From Calliopum simillimum (lineage: Eukaryota; Arthropoda; Insecta; Diptera; Lauxaniidae), in the NCBI GenBank assembly GCA_951812925.1, contig OX638368.1:24119187-24183186 (forward strand): a DNA stretch of 64,000 bases. Reading direction: 5' to 3'. The notes below the pieces were generated by a model. That model did no database searches and had not been told where the DNA came from. It worked only from the letters and a program-made list of their open reading frames with translations. Positions 32,229 through 43,445 of the stretch are shown here, one piece after another. Within the stretch, counting starts at the first letter, position 1; each line of letters begins with the position of its first letter. A program made the position numbers and the translations under genes.

Positions 32229-32438
32229 TGTGTGTTTTTTCCTGTTTTACGTCACGTGGCTAAGCATTGCCGAACTCTTCGGAACACCAACGATCCTCAG
32301 TGGAGGAATAAGTACGATGTGCAGGCGATTTATCTCAAGCAAAGTATCGGCAAGGTGTTAATATGTGGAGAGGCATACACAGCAACTTCTAATAAGTACA
32401 TTTTTGATCAAGGACCAGTGCAAAGTCACCTTTGACAT
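32190..32438 (+). CDS. Unidentified open frame of about 80 codons, weak candidate
   Basis: Open without an ATG from about 32190 to a TGA at 32438, reading FRAGATQCVFFPVLRHVAKH then CRTLRNTNDPQWRNKYD and ending DQGPVQSHL. Composition is more protein-like than the neighbouring frames and the DNA is locally GC-richer. I see no recognisable domain, no start codon and only a weak acceptor-like CTACCCAG at 32228. It may be a decayed element fragment, an exon, or chance. Confidence 0.2.
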
Positions 32439-33010
32439 TTCTGCCACATTTCCCCCAACAAAAAATAATTCTCTGGCTACAGGTTTATAACTCAAGCCAG
32501 CGGCCAGAACAGTATGTATACAAGCAATTGTTAGACCAAGATATTGCACATAATACTTTTTGCTTATTTCATAACTTGCTATAACAATATCTGCAAATAT
32601 TTTCTTTACTCATTTGCTTATGAAAGTGAACGAGACGTTTTATATTTGCTATCTCTAACGCATTTTATAAACTATCACAGAAGACAGTAGCGACTTTTAT
32701 TTTTATATTTTGTATTTACATATTTGTTCAATTAAGAAGAAGGTCAAGGATTAATTTGTTGTTTGTTATTTTTTTTTTTTTCTTAAGTGGTTGCATTATT
32801 TTGTTTATTCTTTGTTTATGTAAAAAATTGTATAAATCTCTAAATAAAAAGGGCAATCTACGAATATTTTTAGAATTGAAGTATTTTTTTGGGTTTTTTA
32901 ATCATTTTCTATAAAAAAAATTTTTATCTTATCTCGTTAATTTAATTAAAATTTGCACACTTAATTTTAATTGTCTATTAAAGTGATAAAAAAATTGGGA
33001 AAATTCCCAC
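32439..33010. other. AT-rich intronic DNA, nothing identified
   Basis: T runs near 32771 and 32886; no supported feature. Confidence 0.4.
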
Positions 33011-33030
33011 AAAAAAAAAAAAAAAAAAAA

Positions 33031-33085
33031 ATCGCATGCGATAAAAATGCTAATAGCAATATTATATATGAAAATCGCATGCGAT
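33031..33085. repeat. Two copies of the 12-base palindrome ATCGCATGCGAT
   Basis: Perfect palindromes at 33031-33042 and 33074-33085, starts 43 bases apart. Between them AGCAATATTATATATG has a partial inverted echo (ATATTATTGC) just downstream. Preceded by an A run of about 21. Confidence 0.9.
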
Positions 33086-33831
33086 ATTATTGCAATCAAT
33101 TGAATACAGTGATGGAAATTAAGGCGCGGAAATATTAATTGGATGGGTTTGGCACCAAGCATTTGGGCGGATCTACAAAAGAGCAGTGGATATGGCAGCC
33201 AGAATCCATCCAAAAGTAGTGATTTTAGTTGAAAATCCAAAAAACGTAAAAAATGTGGAGAAAAATCAAAGTTATCGCAAAGGATCGCTGGAGAAGGAAA
33301 TGATTTATTTTGGAACAATTCTTCACCTAGGAGTTACATGGTAATACATGCATACCTGGTAAAAATCTATAAAGAATGAAAAAATCGCGTGCTATAAAAA
33401 ACCTAAAAAGCTACATATATCAAAAATTAAAAGGCGACAACAGTGAAAGGCTGAGTTTTCCAATATTTTTGTATGCCGTGGGACAGGAGGCGATTAAAAA
33501 TAATGATTTTTAGGCAAAATTTGCAAATAAATTATGTCGAGCTGAGGTATAAAAGATGCCTTGAAAGGCGAAAGACAGACAATTCAGTCAGAATGGGAAG
33601 AGTCTGAAAAGTCTATGGCCAAAAGTTTGCAAGTGAGCCTAAGAATTTAAAAGTGGAAAAGGCTCTGAAAATAATGATTTTTTTCAGCAATTAGTAATGA
33701 TTTTGGAAAAAAAATTTTTTCTAAAATATTTAGCATAGACCATGGAACAAAATGATATTTTTTTTTTTTTGGACTAAAATTTTTATATTTACTATGGAAA
33801 GTCCCTATTTCAAATAAATATATTAAAATTC
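33086..33831. other. Intronic DNA, nothing identified
   Basis: Slightly GC-richer text at 33120-33330 and 33540-33690 has no recognisable protein or repeat end. Confidence 0.4.
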
Positions 33832-34245
33832 AAGCCACTTCTCTGCCTCTGAGAAAATTATAAAAATATGTGGGCGCTCTTTATATGTCAAGGGACTATA
33901 TCCCAGAAAAAAATTGGGGTAATCGATATTGGTTCAAAAGTTATTAACAATATAGTGACGTCTTGCAAGTCTTTTTTTCGAAAAAGTCTTCGAAAAAAGT
34001 GCATAAGACATAAAATGCATGGAATTATATTAAAAATACGTGTGATTTTTTTCAGAATTTTTTGCGACATTTTATAATTTTTAAAAAATTGGTCCGAAAA
34101 AAAATGTACCTATTTCGTTTCAAAAAATTCATAACGTATTCCTAAGGCGATGCTAAGCATTTTATGCGTTGTGCACTTTTTTCGTAAGATGTCTAGTTTT
34201 TCTCTACTACTCATCACAATATTGTTAATAACTTTTGAGCCAATA

Positions 34246-35360
34246 CGTAGGCTGCTCGATATATTTCTGGCCTAGGCAATACTAACTGTTGCCAGGTGCA
34301 ATCTGTCATTTTTATTGGAAAGTTTGATATTTTTTGGCATGAACGTACTCAGAACGTTTTGACGTACGACCATCATTTGTGTTGTTTACAGTTACTTGAA
34401 AAAATCAATTTGGCAAAAAAATGGAATTAACTCGTGAACATTTTCGTGCGATCATTTTTCACAACTTTCGACGTGGATTATCACGACAAGAGTGCATCAA
34501 TGAACTTAAATCTTTGTATGGCAATGAAGCACCATCTTGTAGCATTGTGAAAAACTGGTTTAATGAATTCAATCGTGGCCGACGCTCCCTCAAAGACGAA
34601 TACCGTGAAGGTCGTCCAAAAACGGCCGTTGTGTCAGAGAACATTCATGCCATGCGTGAACTGATAATGCAAGATCGTCATGTGACATACCGTGAGATAG
34701 AAGCATCCTTGGGCATTTTTCCCACCAGCATACATTCGATATTGCATGAACACCTGCCCGTAAAAAAGGTGTGGGCCTTCGAAGATAAGCCAAATCCAAC
34801 GAAAGTTGTTCGTGGAAGAAGCACTTCGAAGCAAATGGTCGCCTGTTTCTTCGGCAAAATTGGTCATGTGGCGACTGTTCCGCTTGAACAACGTTAGACG
34901 GTCAATTCTGAGTAGTACACTATAATTTGTTTGCCTGAAGTCTTCGGAGAAATTCGAAAAACGAACAAGAGAAGACGAATCATTGTTCACCACGACAATG
35001 CGAGCTCTCACACATCGGCTCAAATCAGCGCCTTTTTGACTGGCCAAAACGTCGAGTTGATGGGTCATCCATCGTACAGCCCTGACTTGGCACCCAATGA
35101 TTTCTTTTTATTCCCGCACATCAAGAAAAAAAATGCGTGGTCAATGATTTTCGTCGCCAGAAGATGCTGTTGAAGCGTTCAAAAACCATGTTTTGGAGGT
35201 GTCTCAATCGGAGTGGAAAAAGTGCTTCGACAATTGGTTTGAGCGCATGCAAAAGTGTATAAATCATACTGGAGAATACTTTGAAAATCAATAAAACCAT
35301 TTTTGATCATAAATATTCGCATTTTCATTATTAGGCCAGAAATATATCGAGCAGCCCACG
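34246..35360 (+). mobile_element. Mariner (DD34D) element, internally deleted
   Basis: 1115 bases flanked by TA (34244-34245, 35361-35362). The terminal inverted repeats of about 29 bases begin CGTAGGCTGCTCGATATATT on the left and CGTGGGCTGCTCGATATATT on the right. It carries a broken transposase and is inserted at CCAA|TA in the right arm of the foldback, whose left arm preserves the empty site. Confidence 0.92.
34421..35294 (+). pseudogene. Mariner transposase, deleted and frameshifted
   Basis: The first frame begins MELTREHFRAIIFHNFRRGL with a full DNA-binding N-terminus and SIHSILHEHLPVKKV. It then jumps to FEDKPNPTKVVRGRSTSKQM, omitting the segment with the first catalytic D (VTGDESW in the 44.9-kb copy). 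After a stop at 34897 the second frame gives PEVFGEIRKTN, the second D in HHDNASSHT and the third in SPDLAPND, with 34 residues between, the mariner signature. An A-run (AAGAAAAAAAATG near 35125) causes another frameshift before SQSEWKKCFDNWFERMQKCI. Inactive; at least two independent lesions. Confidence 0.9.
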
Positions 35361-35455
35361 TATTAATTACCCCAATTTTTTAATGGGATATAGTTCCTAC
35401 ACATGTGGACAGTGCATACATATTTTTCATTTCTCAGAGGCGTAGAAGTTGCTAA

Positions 35456-35945
35456 ACTTTTTCATTTCCGATACAGCACAACGCAGAACAAGTCGAGGAC
35501 ACCCGGGCACAATTTTTTTTTTGGGAAATTCCACAAAAGCAGGGCCAACTTCACGCTTTCATAGAAAAATGATTTCCACATAGAATCTATATCCTTGGAC
35601 TGATTTTGATTGTCAATACAGCATAATGCAGCACAGGTGGAGCACACTCCGGCACAACTTGCAGCAGGGTAATGCTCCGAAACATATCTTAAAATTGTTC
35701 GAGGAGCACTACAAACAGAAGGAAAATTAAGGAGCTTTGGTAATAGGTCATGAACTACGATATTATGTACTTAACCTTAGAACTATCAAACTTTTATAGA
35801 AAAAGCTAAGCAAAAATGTCTGAGAATATTGGCCTTTTTCAAGAGAAGCGCTGTGGACAATGTGTTAAGACTGCTTGGGTAGTATATTACAAAGCGATAT
35901 CAAAAATTTATTGCCGGAATGGCTGGAAAAAAATAAAAGTAGTAT
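35456..35945 (+). pseudogene. Tc1-like transposase fragment, weak
   Basis: Broken frames give LQQGNAPKHILKIVRG (compare the QQDNxPKHT box around the second catalytic residue of Tc1-type transposases), then LRILAFFKRSAVDNVLRLLG and YITKRYQKFIAGMAGKK near the end. The acidic residue in the box is changed to G. No terminal repeats were found. Resemblance is by eye only. Confidence 0.4.
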
Positions 35946-37595
35946 GAAATGTAATGAATTGACGAAACAAATATTTTATTTAATTTAATTTTAGAATCAT
36001 AACGTTTTACTATTTAGTTCATAGCTTAACACGTTTGTTTGAAGAAACAGAGAAGAACACAAAATTTCCGTTGCCAATGTTTATCGCATGCAATAAATTT
36101 ATATTTACGATAAAACACAAAGATTTTCTCGGAATTTAGCAATTCATTAAAAAAATAAATGAATGAAAATATTTGTAAAAATAAATAATAAATTGCAAGA
36201 AAAAAAAAAAAAAACAACCCAAACTCACTTAATTGAACGCACCCATTTATGAATGCAGCAAGTAGCAAGCGGTAGCAGCAACAACAACCTAAAGTTGCTG
36301 ACCCTGTGAGAACAAAAAAAGCAACAGCAACAAAATGCTGCTGGTCGGTGATGGTGTCAGAGTGAGTAGTAGTTGTCGTACGTACTTACGTTAAGATACA
36401 AATCAAAAACAATTGGCATAAAATTCAGAAATTCACTTGTATCTTTTTTTCCTTTCAAATGTTGAGGCGTTGCGTACAATTAACAACAGCAACGGCAATT
36501 GACATCAACAATAATAACAACAACAATAGCAAAAAATCTAGCAATAAATTGTAGAAATGCACAAATGTTGCTGGCGTAAAAGAGAAAGCAATTAAAATTA
36601 TAATTACAAATTTAACTTCCGATTTGATTTTGAGCGATGGAAATCATTGCTAACTAAATAAAGGCGAGATTAATTGTCTCTTGAAGTAGGAAAACAAAAA
36701 AATTATATACATATATTTAGACATTTATGTCAGTAGCAACAATGTTGCTCAAAATTGAAGAAATACTATTTTGTAGAAATTAAGTAAACTTTAAATGCCG
36801 ACAACAGCAACGCTTAATGTTTGCGGCCATTTATAAAATTTTATATTTTTGTTGTTCACAATATAGTTAATGAAATGAAAACAGAATATACACGCTAAAT
36901 TGCATCCGAGCTGAGATATTGTAGTTTTAATTAATTGCAATTTTCATAAAAGTCAATGCATATGACGTCTTTTACACAACAATAAGATGAAACGTAAAAT
37001 CAAGAAATGCAGACCTATCTACAGGATGTTACCGTTAAGGTTACGAAGTTTCTGGGAGGTGAAAGAGGAAGGCTAGACTAACAAAAAATTGTGCTTGAAA
37101 GAGGAGTCTAAAATCTACCCCTGAAGAGTAATAGGAAAAAAACTGATTTGCTTGACTTTTAAACAAAAAATTTCTTGGGTCACCCTAACGTTAAAAGAAA
37201 ACTTTTCAATGGGAAACTTTTAGCTAATTGTATGAGCTTTCTAAGAGTGTATTTCTTTTATAAAGTTTAAAAGAATTTCGCAAAGTTTTGGAACTTTAAA
37301 GTTGATGTTTTAAAGTTTTGTTCCTGCTTTTTGACTTTGGCGACCATTTTAATAAGAAATAGGTTCTATTAACATGACCTTTTATAATTTTTTTTTTCGA
37401 ATCTTCAATAAATTTCCTTTAATTTGGTAATATGTACTATCGTCATACCAATTTTTTGATTTGAAATTAGAAAAAAATACGTGTGAGCCAAAAATTGGTA
37501 GATTAGATTATGTAATGTGGGCACATAAAGGTCAAAGTTAAAGAAAATGTGGTGATGATTGACAAATAATCACACAGCTGCCTAGGTGTCACCCT
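35946..37595. other. Intronic DNA with CAA/CAG simple sequence
   Basis: AGCAGCAACAACAACC (36272-36290) and further CAA/CAG text to about 36530 are opa-like; an A run lies at 36199. The remainder is AT-rich and unassigned. Confidence 0.45.
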
Positions 37596-37599
37596 AAGA

Positions 37600-38545
37600 G
37601 GCATTAAACCGAAGGCCGACACTCGTTATTTTTTCCCCTTAATATTTTTTCTGAACTTTTCTACCACCTATCTCTGCTCCTTCTGGGGCACCCTTTCAAA
37701 AATAATGTTTCTATGTACTTTTTTCCACCGCTACCAGGGCTTCCAGAGAGTCCTTGGTGGAGTAGAAGGTAAGACCACCCTGCATTATATATTTCACATC
37801 CACCCTTAGAGGCATAACTCTACAAAGATGACATTTTTAAGAAATTTTCACCGCCGACCTCCTCAGGTAGTATGGAATGTGAGACAAACCTCCATTATTA
37901 TTTTCCCCTAAATGTTTTCGCCAAACATAATAACCCTCTATCCTCACTCCCCTGTAAAAAAAACGTTTTTTATGATGCTGACTCAACCACTTCTAGGGTG
38001 CTCCTGGTGAGAGTAAACCGTATGTTGGAACTATATTATTTTTGCCAATTCAACATTTTCCCTGTTACTCTCTAAATTTATCCTATAGGGAAAAGATAAT
38101 CTTTTAAAGGGTGAGAATAGATGTTATGGAAAGTGTTGAGGGTGAAACAATAATTTTACCTCCACCATGGGCCTCCTTCAAGTGAGCGGAGTCAAACTAT
38201 TGAAATCATAATTTTTGCAGGAGGCCCCATTAAGTGGTGAAGGTAGAGGGTAATTATGTTCAGGGAAAATGTTGAGATAAACAAAATAATGCCCCACCTG
38301 AGTCACCATGGAAGTGGGCGGAGGCAAGTTAATGTCATGTTTGCAGGGGAGCAGCCAGAAGTGCTGTCCATAAGGAGTAAGTGTATTGAAGGAAAATGTA
38401 TGTTTGAGAAAAACGTTGAAGAAAAACAAGTAATGGAGGTTAGTCTTAGATTCTACCACGCCAGGAAGGCCGTGAAAGTGGAGGGTGTCTGTTTCATAAA
38501 TTCCATTAAAACGCAGTTTTTGCAAGGGAATCCTCCTAATAAAAA
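37600..38545. repeat. Convergent arrays of ~140-base units (inverted repeat)
   Basis: On plus (37620-38100), units with CTCCATTATTATTTTCCCCT, AAACATAATAACCCTCTA and CTCCCCTGTAAAAA recur. On minus (38530-38100) the same phrases appear (ATTACTTGTTTTTCTTCAAC, AACATAATTACCCTCTACC, CTCCTGCAAAAATTATGA). So two degenerate tandem arrays face each other around about 38100. Open frames on both strands are a consequence of the similarity. Structure resembles foldback elements with tandem sub-repeats. Confidence 0.65.
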
Positions 38546-38555
38546 GAGTTAGAGG

Positions 38556-38890
38556 GTAGATACTCGAACTGTCTGTTCGTGCACGAACTTTCTACCGTAC
38601 GTGTTCACGTGAGTATGAACTTCGTACTTTAAGAGTACGAAATCACGTACTTTCAAATCACAAGAATTTGAGGAGCGCACAGACACGTGAATTTGGTAAA
38701 GTTCGTACATTTGATACGAACTTTGTAACTTGTACTATTCGTACCTTGTACGCCGTACAATTCTTACCTTTTCGTACTCATACTTTACTATTCGTACCTC
38801 GTACCGCGGTTCGGTTTACGAACTTTACCAAATTCAAGTATGCACAGATCCTCAAATTCACGTGATTAGATACGTTCAGAGAAAATGTAC
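38556..38890. repeat. GTAC/TTCGTAC-rich palindromic patch with a 50-base stem
   Basis: TTCGTAC or GTACGAA and close variants occur roughly a dozen times between 38570 and 38815. An outer inverted repeat pairs GAATTTGAGGAGCGCACAGA and ATTTGGTAAAGTTCGTA (38658-38706) with its inverted copy at 38818-38867 (ATTTGAGGATCTGTGCAT on the reverse strand). Strongly self-complementary and unlike neighbouring DNA. Confidence 0.8.
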
Positions 38891-38924
38891 ATAACCATAA
38901 TAGTAAGCTTTAAGGAAATATGTA

Positions 38925-39802
38925 GGGCAAGGGAGGGAAATATAGACTACGCGGGTAATATGGACCACACGGTTATTTCCCACTGCATACATAGAATTTA
39001 CCGTTATTCATGTTCAAACTTAACGCTAATACCTAAAGCTTATAATAGGGCGATTTTAGCGTTCGGTGAAGTCGTATGTTTCTGTAAAGTTGATTTTTCT
39101 AAAAAAAAAAGATCAGTGATAATTTTTTTCTAGTGAGTATATTTCATTATTTCACTTTAAAGACATCGCGTTTTTAATTACATGGTTAATTATATAAAGT
39201 CAGTGAATACCATTTATAATTTATCAGCACAAATTAGTTGATTAACCACAAGAAAAAACCATTTATTTCACCAACACTTGCTGTGGGTAATATGGACCAC
39301 CAAAGAAAAAAGCCTCAAAAACAAATGTATTTATCATCTTTTTCAGATGGGGAATCTAGTTGCAGTTTTCATGACGAGTCTGATTGTCATGATATGTAAT
39401 TCGTTAACTACAAAGGAAAAAAAATGATAAAAAATGCATATATTGTAATACCCTTTACTCAGAAGATCGACGTGGCGAATTTTGGGTTGAATGTGTAATC
39501 TGACGTTCTTGGTGTCATGAAAAATGTACTGAATGTGGAAGTGACATTTTTATATGCAACTTCTGTACCAAATGGACTATATGGTCCATATTACACTACA
39601 CTTTTTTTTATCTTCATTTTGAGTATTTTCAGTTTTTTAATTTTTTTTCTTTATTCTGATGAGATATTTATCTAAAAGTGAATCAGAATAAAGGTAAATT
39701 GTTTCCTTTACTGAATGACATAAAATTAATTGTTTTGTTTTATGTATTTTGGGTTTTATTTTAAAAAGAAAGATGGGTGGTCCATATTTCCCTCCCTTAC
39801 CC
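38925..39802 (+). mobile_element. Pogo-like DNA transposon, internally deleted
   Basis: 878 bases with TA on both sides (38923-38924, 39803-39804). Inverted ends GGGCAAGGGAGGGAAATATA and GGGTAAGGGAGGGAAATATG, about 26 bases. The motif GGTAATATGGACCA recurs subterminally (about 38951 and 39286, inverted at about 39578 and 39779). The body retains only the C-terminal end of a transposase with a cysteine-rich finger typical of some insect pogo/Tigger-like (DDE_1) proteins. TA target and TIR style fit pogo. Confidence 0.78.
39330..39575 (+). pseudogene. C-terminal zinc-finger end of a pogo-like transposase
   Basis: Reads SFSDGESSCSFHDESDCHD (acidic Ser-rich linker), then KCIYCNTLYSEDRRGEFWVE, CVI, a TGA stop, RSWCHEKC, and GSDIFICNFC. 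The spacing C-x2-C, WxxC, W-C-H-x2-C, C-x2-C is that of the PHD/RING-like finger at the C-terminus of insect DDE_1 (pogo/jerky-like) transposases. An earlier stop and a frameshift precede it. The catalytic core and DNA-binding domains are gone. Confidence 0.7.
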
Positions 39803-39809
39803 TATTTGA

Positions 39810-40225
39810 AAATTTTTTAAGTTATGAAATTTGTTTCTCTTAAAATTAATACATGTAATTATTGAAAGTTGAATGTTATTTTTTTATTATGGAATTTATT
39901 GTGAGTAGGTAGATTGGTTTGTATGGGCATAATATGAATTTTATATGAAATGGTTTAAAATACTTTCATATGAACTTCTATATGAACTTCAATATAAATT
40001 TTATACAAAAAAAGTATAAAAGATTTTTTTATAGTAATACCATAAAATTTAAACCAAAATAGTTTAAATTTTATTAATACTTTATGTGCATACATTTCAT
40101 ACGAACAAACATAAACGGTTTGTATACCAAATTGAAGCATAGATTTTATACCAAATTTGGTGTGGAAATGTATTCATTCCAATTTGGTTTGAATTTTACA
40201 CCCAAACTATTTTCTGTGCAGTAAA
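39810..40225. repeat. Short repeats of the AAATTTTATAT(G/A)AA type
   Basis: Phrases such as TATATGAACTTC, AAATTTTATACAAA, ATTTTATACCAAATTTGG and their inverses recur over 39930-40210. A similar AAGTATAAATTTTA patch lies at 63500-63560. Low-complexity; function not apparent. Confidence 0.45.
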
Positions 40226-42420
40226 ACACGGAAAAACATATTTTCAAAGAGGTCTATTTAAACAAAATAATTTGAACATCCGAGTAATTTTTGTATAAGT
40301 CTATAACAAACAATTTTACATTTATTAAACATTTTGTTATTAAATTTTTTTACGGCCACGCATCAAATACTTAAAATATTGATAAACAAACAAAATTTAA
40401 TAAAATGTTTTCATATTGGTATTCCTAAAACGCATCTGAAATGACTTATCAGTTTCTATTTCAATTTAATTTTGGAATTTATTTGCACAAAATTAAAAAT
40501 GTTACGCATACGACATGGTTAATAAAATAAAATTTTTAATTTCATGCCACTAAATAAACAATATATCATTAAATATTCATTTTAGGCAATAATATTTACA
40601 GCATAGTGAAAGCTTCACGTAACAGAAAACACTTCTGTTTAGCCTCATTAAGATAAGAATGGCGTTATTGGAATTCCTGAAATATCAAATAAAAAAAAAA
40701 ATATGAATAATTGCTTCTTTTCTTTGGAGCTAAACTTTTTCCACAATTTTTTGTCTTATTAGGGGTTATGCATAAAAGATGTTCGCGAAAATTTCTCAGT
40801 GTGTTTCATTAGTGTTTTACTATGTTTTTGAAGCAAACATATTGGGGATAGTCCATCTTGGCACCTGTTGTATTAGCTGCGAAAGTGGCGACAGGAGAAT
40901 GGAAAAGTTCTTAACCTCCCCTCTCTAAAAGAACATTTACCAACACCCTTTACTTGATTTTTTTGTTATAAAAAAAAAGAAAAAACCATGACCTATCACT
41001 GCTTTTTCATATTTGTCTAATTAGCTATGGTTTTTCAGTTTCATACTTTCACTATAACGTATGAGTGACATTTAGTTTGAATAAAAAATTTTTAATTGTT
41101 ATCCTACTCAGCTCGGATGCAAATTGTAGCTTTATTTCTATATTACTCTAGTACTTTTTTGTATGTTTTACATAAATATGAACATCTTATATACGGCTGC
41201 ATGCGTTTGCTACTTTTTGGTAACCATGTCGTTTGAGTAACATTCAAAAAATTAAATTTTGTTAAACTGTGGTATTAAAAGTACTAAAAATGTGTAAGCT
41301 GTATAACAAAGTAAGTTATTTAAATTAAATTGTACCTTTTTAAATTACAAAAAAGCACCTTAAAATTTACTTTTATCATCAAGATAACAAAAAGTCTTTG
41401 CTGCCTAACTTAAAAATGGGAAATTTCACCGTTTAACAAAATATTTATTTACATTGTTGCCAATTATTTTGCCTATCTTATCAAGTGGCTTTAAAGTAAA
41501 TATCTTGTATATATTATTGGATATAGTAGGTAGTACCCGCTGTTATTGATTTCATATAATATTTGATCAATCGCGTCATTTTGTATAAACAGATCATACA
41601 AATAACCCCGTAGTAAGTAATGGTAGTTCATCAAGGGCCTTAATTGCTAAATGTAGCAAATAGTACGTACTAGAAATGTTACAAAAAGTAGGCACTTTTT
41701 TCATAAGTTTATTTAATAAAGAAAGCTTTTACCTGTAAAAGCTAAAGCAAATATTTTTTCAAGTGTGTTTTTAATATACATACATACAATCCTATGCAAT
41801 AAGAAAATAATTCAAGTGAACTATTGCCTAAAGGCATGTACATATGCATAAGTATTTACGTAAAAGCGCTCGTTTGAATTTATCCAATTTATTTCCATTA
41901 ATAAGATCGCACACTTTTGTCTTAAGTTGAACAATTTTTTTTGTACTTTTTTAACTATTTGTTCCACTGTAGCGCAAATTGTTGGTTTAGCAAAAAAAAA
42001 AAAAAATCTTTATATAAGCGCATGTTCTGACAATTTTCAGCAAATGCTATATTTCAAAAAAAAAAAATAAATAAATAAAAACAAAGTTAAATACATAGCA
42101 CTTTTGCCTTAAAAATATAAATATTTGTTTGCTGTCTGAACTTTCTTCAATATTTTTATATTTTTCCTTTTTTTTTTGCAATTTCTCAATTGTCAAAATA
42201 AAATAAATAAATTTTGTAGTTATTTATAGAATATCTTGAGGTTAGTACTCTACACTCAGAGTAGACACCTATGGGTAATTCTACTTAATTTGTCTGTTCT
42301 TTATTGCAAAAGTAGGCTTGACAATTATTTTGCTATATATATTTTTGAAATAATTTCAGTGCATATCTTTGCGTAAATTATTCAAAAAGTTTTTCTCTTC
42401 AAAATTATAAAGACTAGAAT
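40226..42420. other. AT-rich intronic DNA, nothing identified
   Basis: A/T runs (40690, 41995, 42057) and no supported frame, splice site set or element end in over 2 kb. Confidence 0.45.
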
Positions 42421-42815
42421 CGCTCAATGGTTAAAATTTGACCACAAGTGTATTAAATAATTTGGTACTTTTTGGACAGTTTTAGTACTTTTTTTGCTAT
42501 TTGGTACAAAATAGAAAAGCTCATTTATCATCCTTGGCACAATGACAAATGTGAAACGATAAGAATACAAAAACATGAAGTCAGTGTCAATCAGCTTTTT
42601 GTCCTTCTCTTTGTGCTGTATCCTCTTTTCAGCTAATATTGAAAAATTTGCATTTAATTTGGCAGGATTAAGGGCAAAATATTAAAATAATTTTAGCTTT
42701 GTGCACATCTACACACAAATACCTTTCTAATAGCGTCTAATTTAAAGTCGTGCTCCATTTCTAACATAGTAAAAAAGGTACGACAATGTTTTGTCTTGCG
42801 TATTAGTATATAGAT
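42421..42815 (+). repeat. Dispersed repeat family R1, copy C
   Basis: Uninterrupted copy with TTTTGCTATTTGGTACAAAA, GAAAAGCTCATTTATCATCC (empty site of the insertion at 22135-22718), GTGCACATCTACACACAAAT and GTCTTGCGTATTAGTATATA. Confidence 0.78.
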
Positions 42816-43079
42816 GTCAGTCGATAAAGAAAATTGCGTTGGTTTTAAATCTAAAAACGCTTTTCCAATCGATGTGATATTTTTTATTTTTTACATGATA
42901 TCAGTATTTCCGACATTTCAATGCAAAATCAGCAATTTGCACAAACGAAACACATAAGTATTTGAAAACGTAAATCTCGTATAAAACAAAAAATTATCTC
43001 AGCTTCATTTCGACATAAAAAACTTCAAGATTAGACTATACATCAAAAACTACATATTACCATTTTGAACGAAAGCTAG

Positions 43080-43445
43080 TACGGGTGCTATTTTTGACTT
43101 GCTTGGGAGTTGTTGAGCCCCCTTAGTTTTGTATAGAGATTGGGGGAGATGCCACGCCTTATTTTTTGAATGCAGCAAGTTTTTACACAGAGTCTTTCTA
43201 GTATTTATGTGTATTTTGCATGCATTATCGTAGCGGCAGGCGTGTCCGTTGACCGATTTTGCTCATTTTAAATCCCCTGAGCAATCTTTGACGACAGAGC
43301 CAGTGTACACAGTTTAATTGAATTATCTTGCTCCCAGAAAATGTTAAAATGATTTCAATGGACAGGCAGCCAGCTAGACGGACAGATCAGACATTGCTTT
43401 ATCGACTCAGGAGGTAACGCTGATACTATAAAGAATATACATATA
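43080..43445 (-). repeat. INE-1/SGM-like repeat, reverse copy
   Basis: GGGGGAGATGCCACGCCTTA, GGCGTGTCCGTTGACCGATT, GGACAGGCAGCCAGCTAGAC and ATCGACTCAGGAGGTAACGC are the reverse complements, with changes, of the blocks at 12650-12950. Same element family, opposite orientation, more divergent. Confidence 0.6.

Larger units (their letters stand above)
33832..35455. mobile_element. Foldback-type inverted repeat with a mariner in its right arm
   Basis: Left arm about 33832-34035. The right arm is 34140-34245 continued at 35361-35455 once the 1115-base mariner is removed. On the reverse of the left arm the order is TATTGTTAATAACTTTTGAA, CCAATAT, GATTACCCCAATTTTTT, GGGATATAGT, TCTCAGAGGC. The right arm has the same order, broken at CCAATA by the mariner. 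The centre is about 100 bases of AT-rich DNA. Related fragments lie at 30.55 and 62.0 kb. Confidence 0.78.

Noticed and set aside
37872..38552. Open frames in the convergent arrays as a duplicated gene pair
   Set aside because: Similarity is at DNA level on opposite strands with frequent indels; no start, splice or domain evidence.
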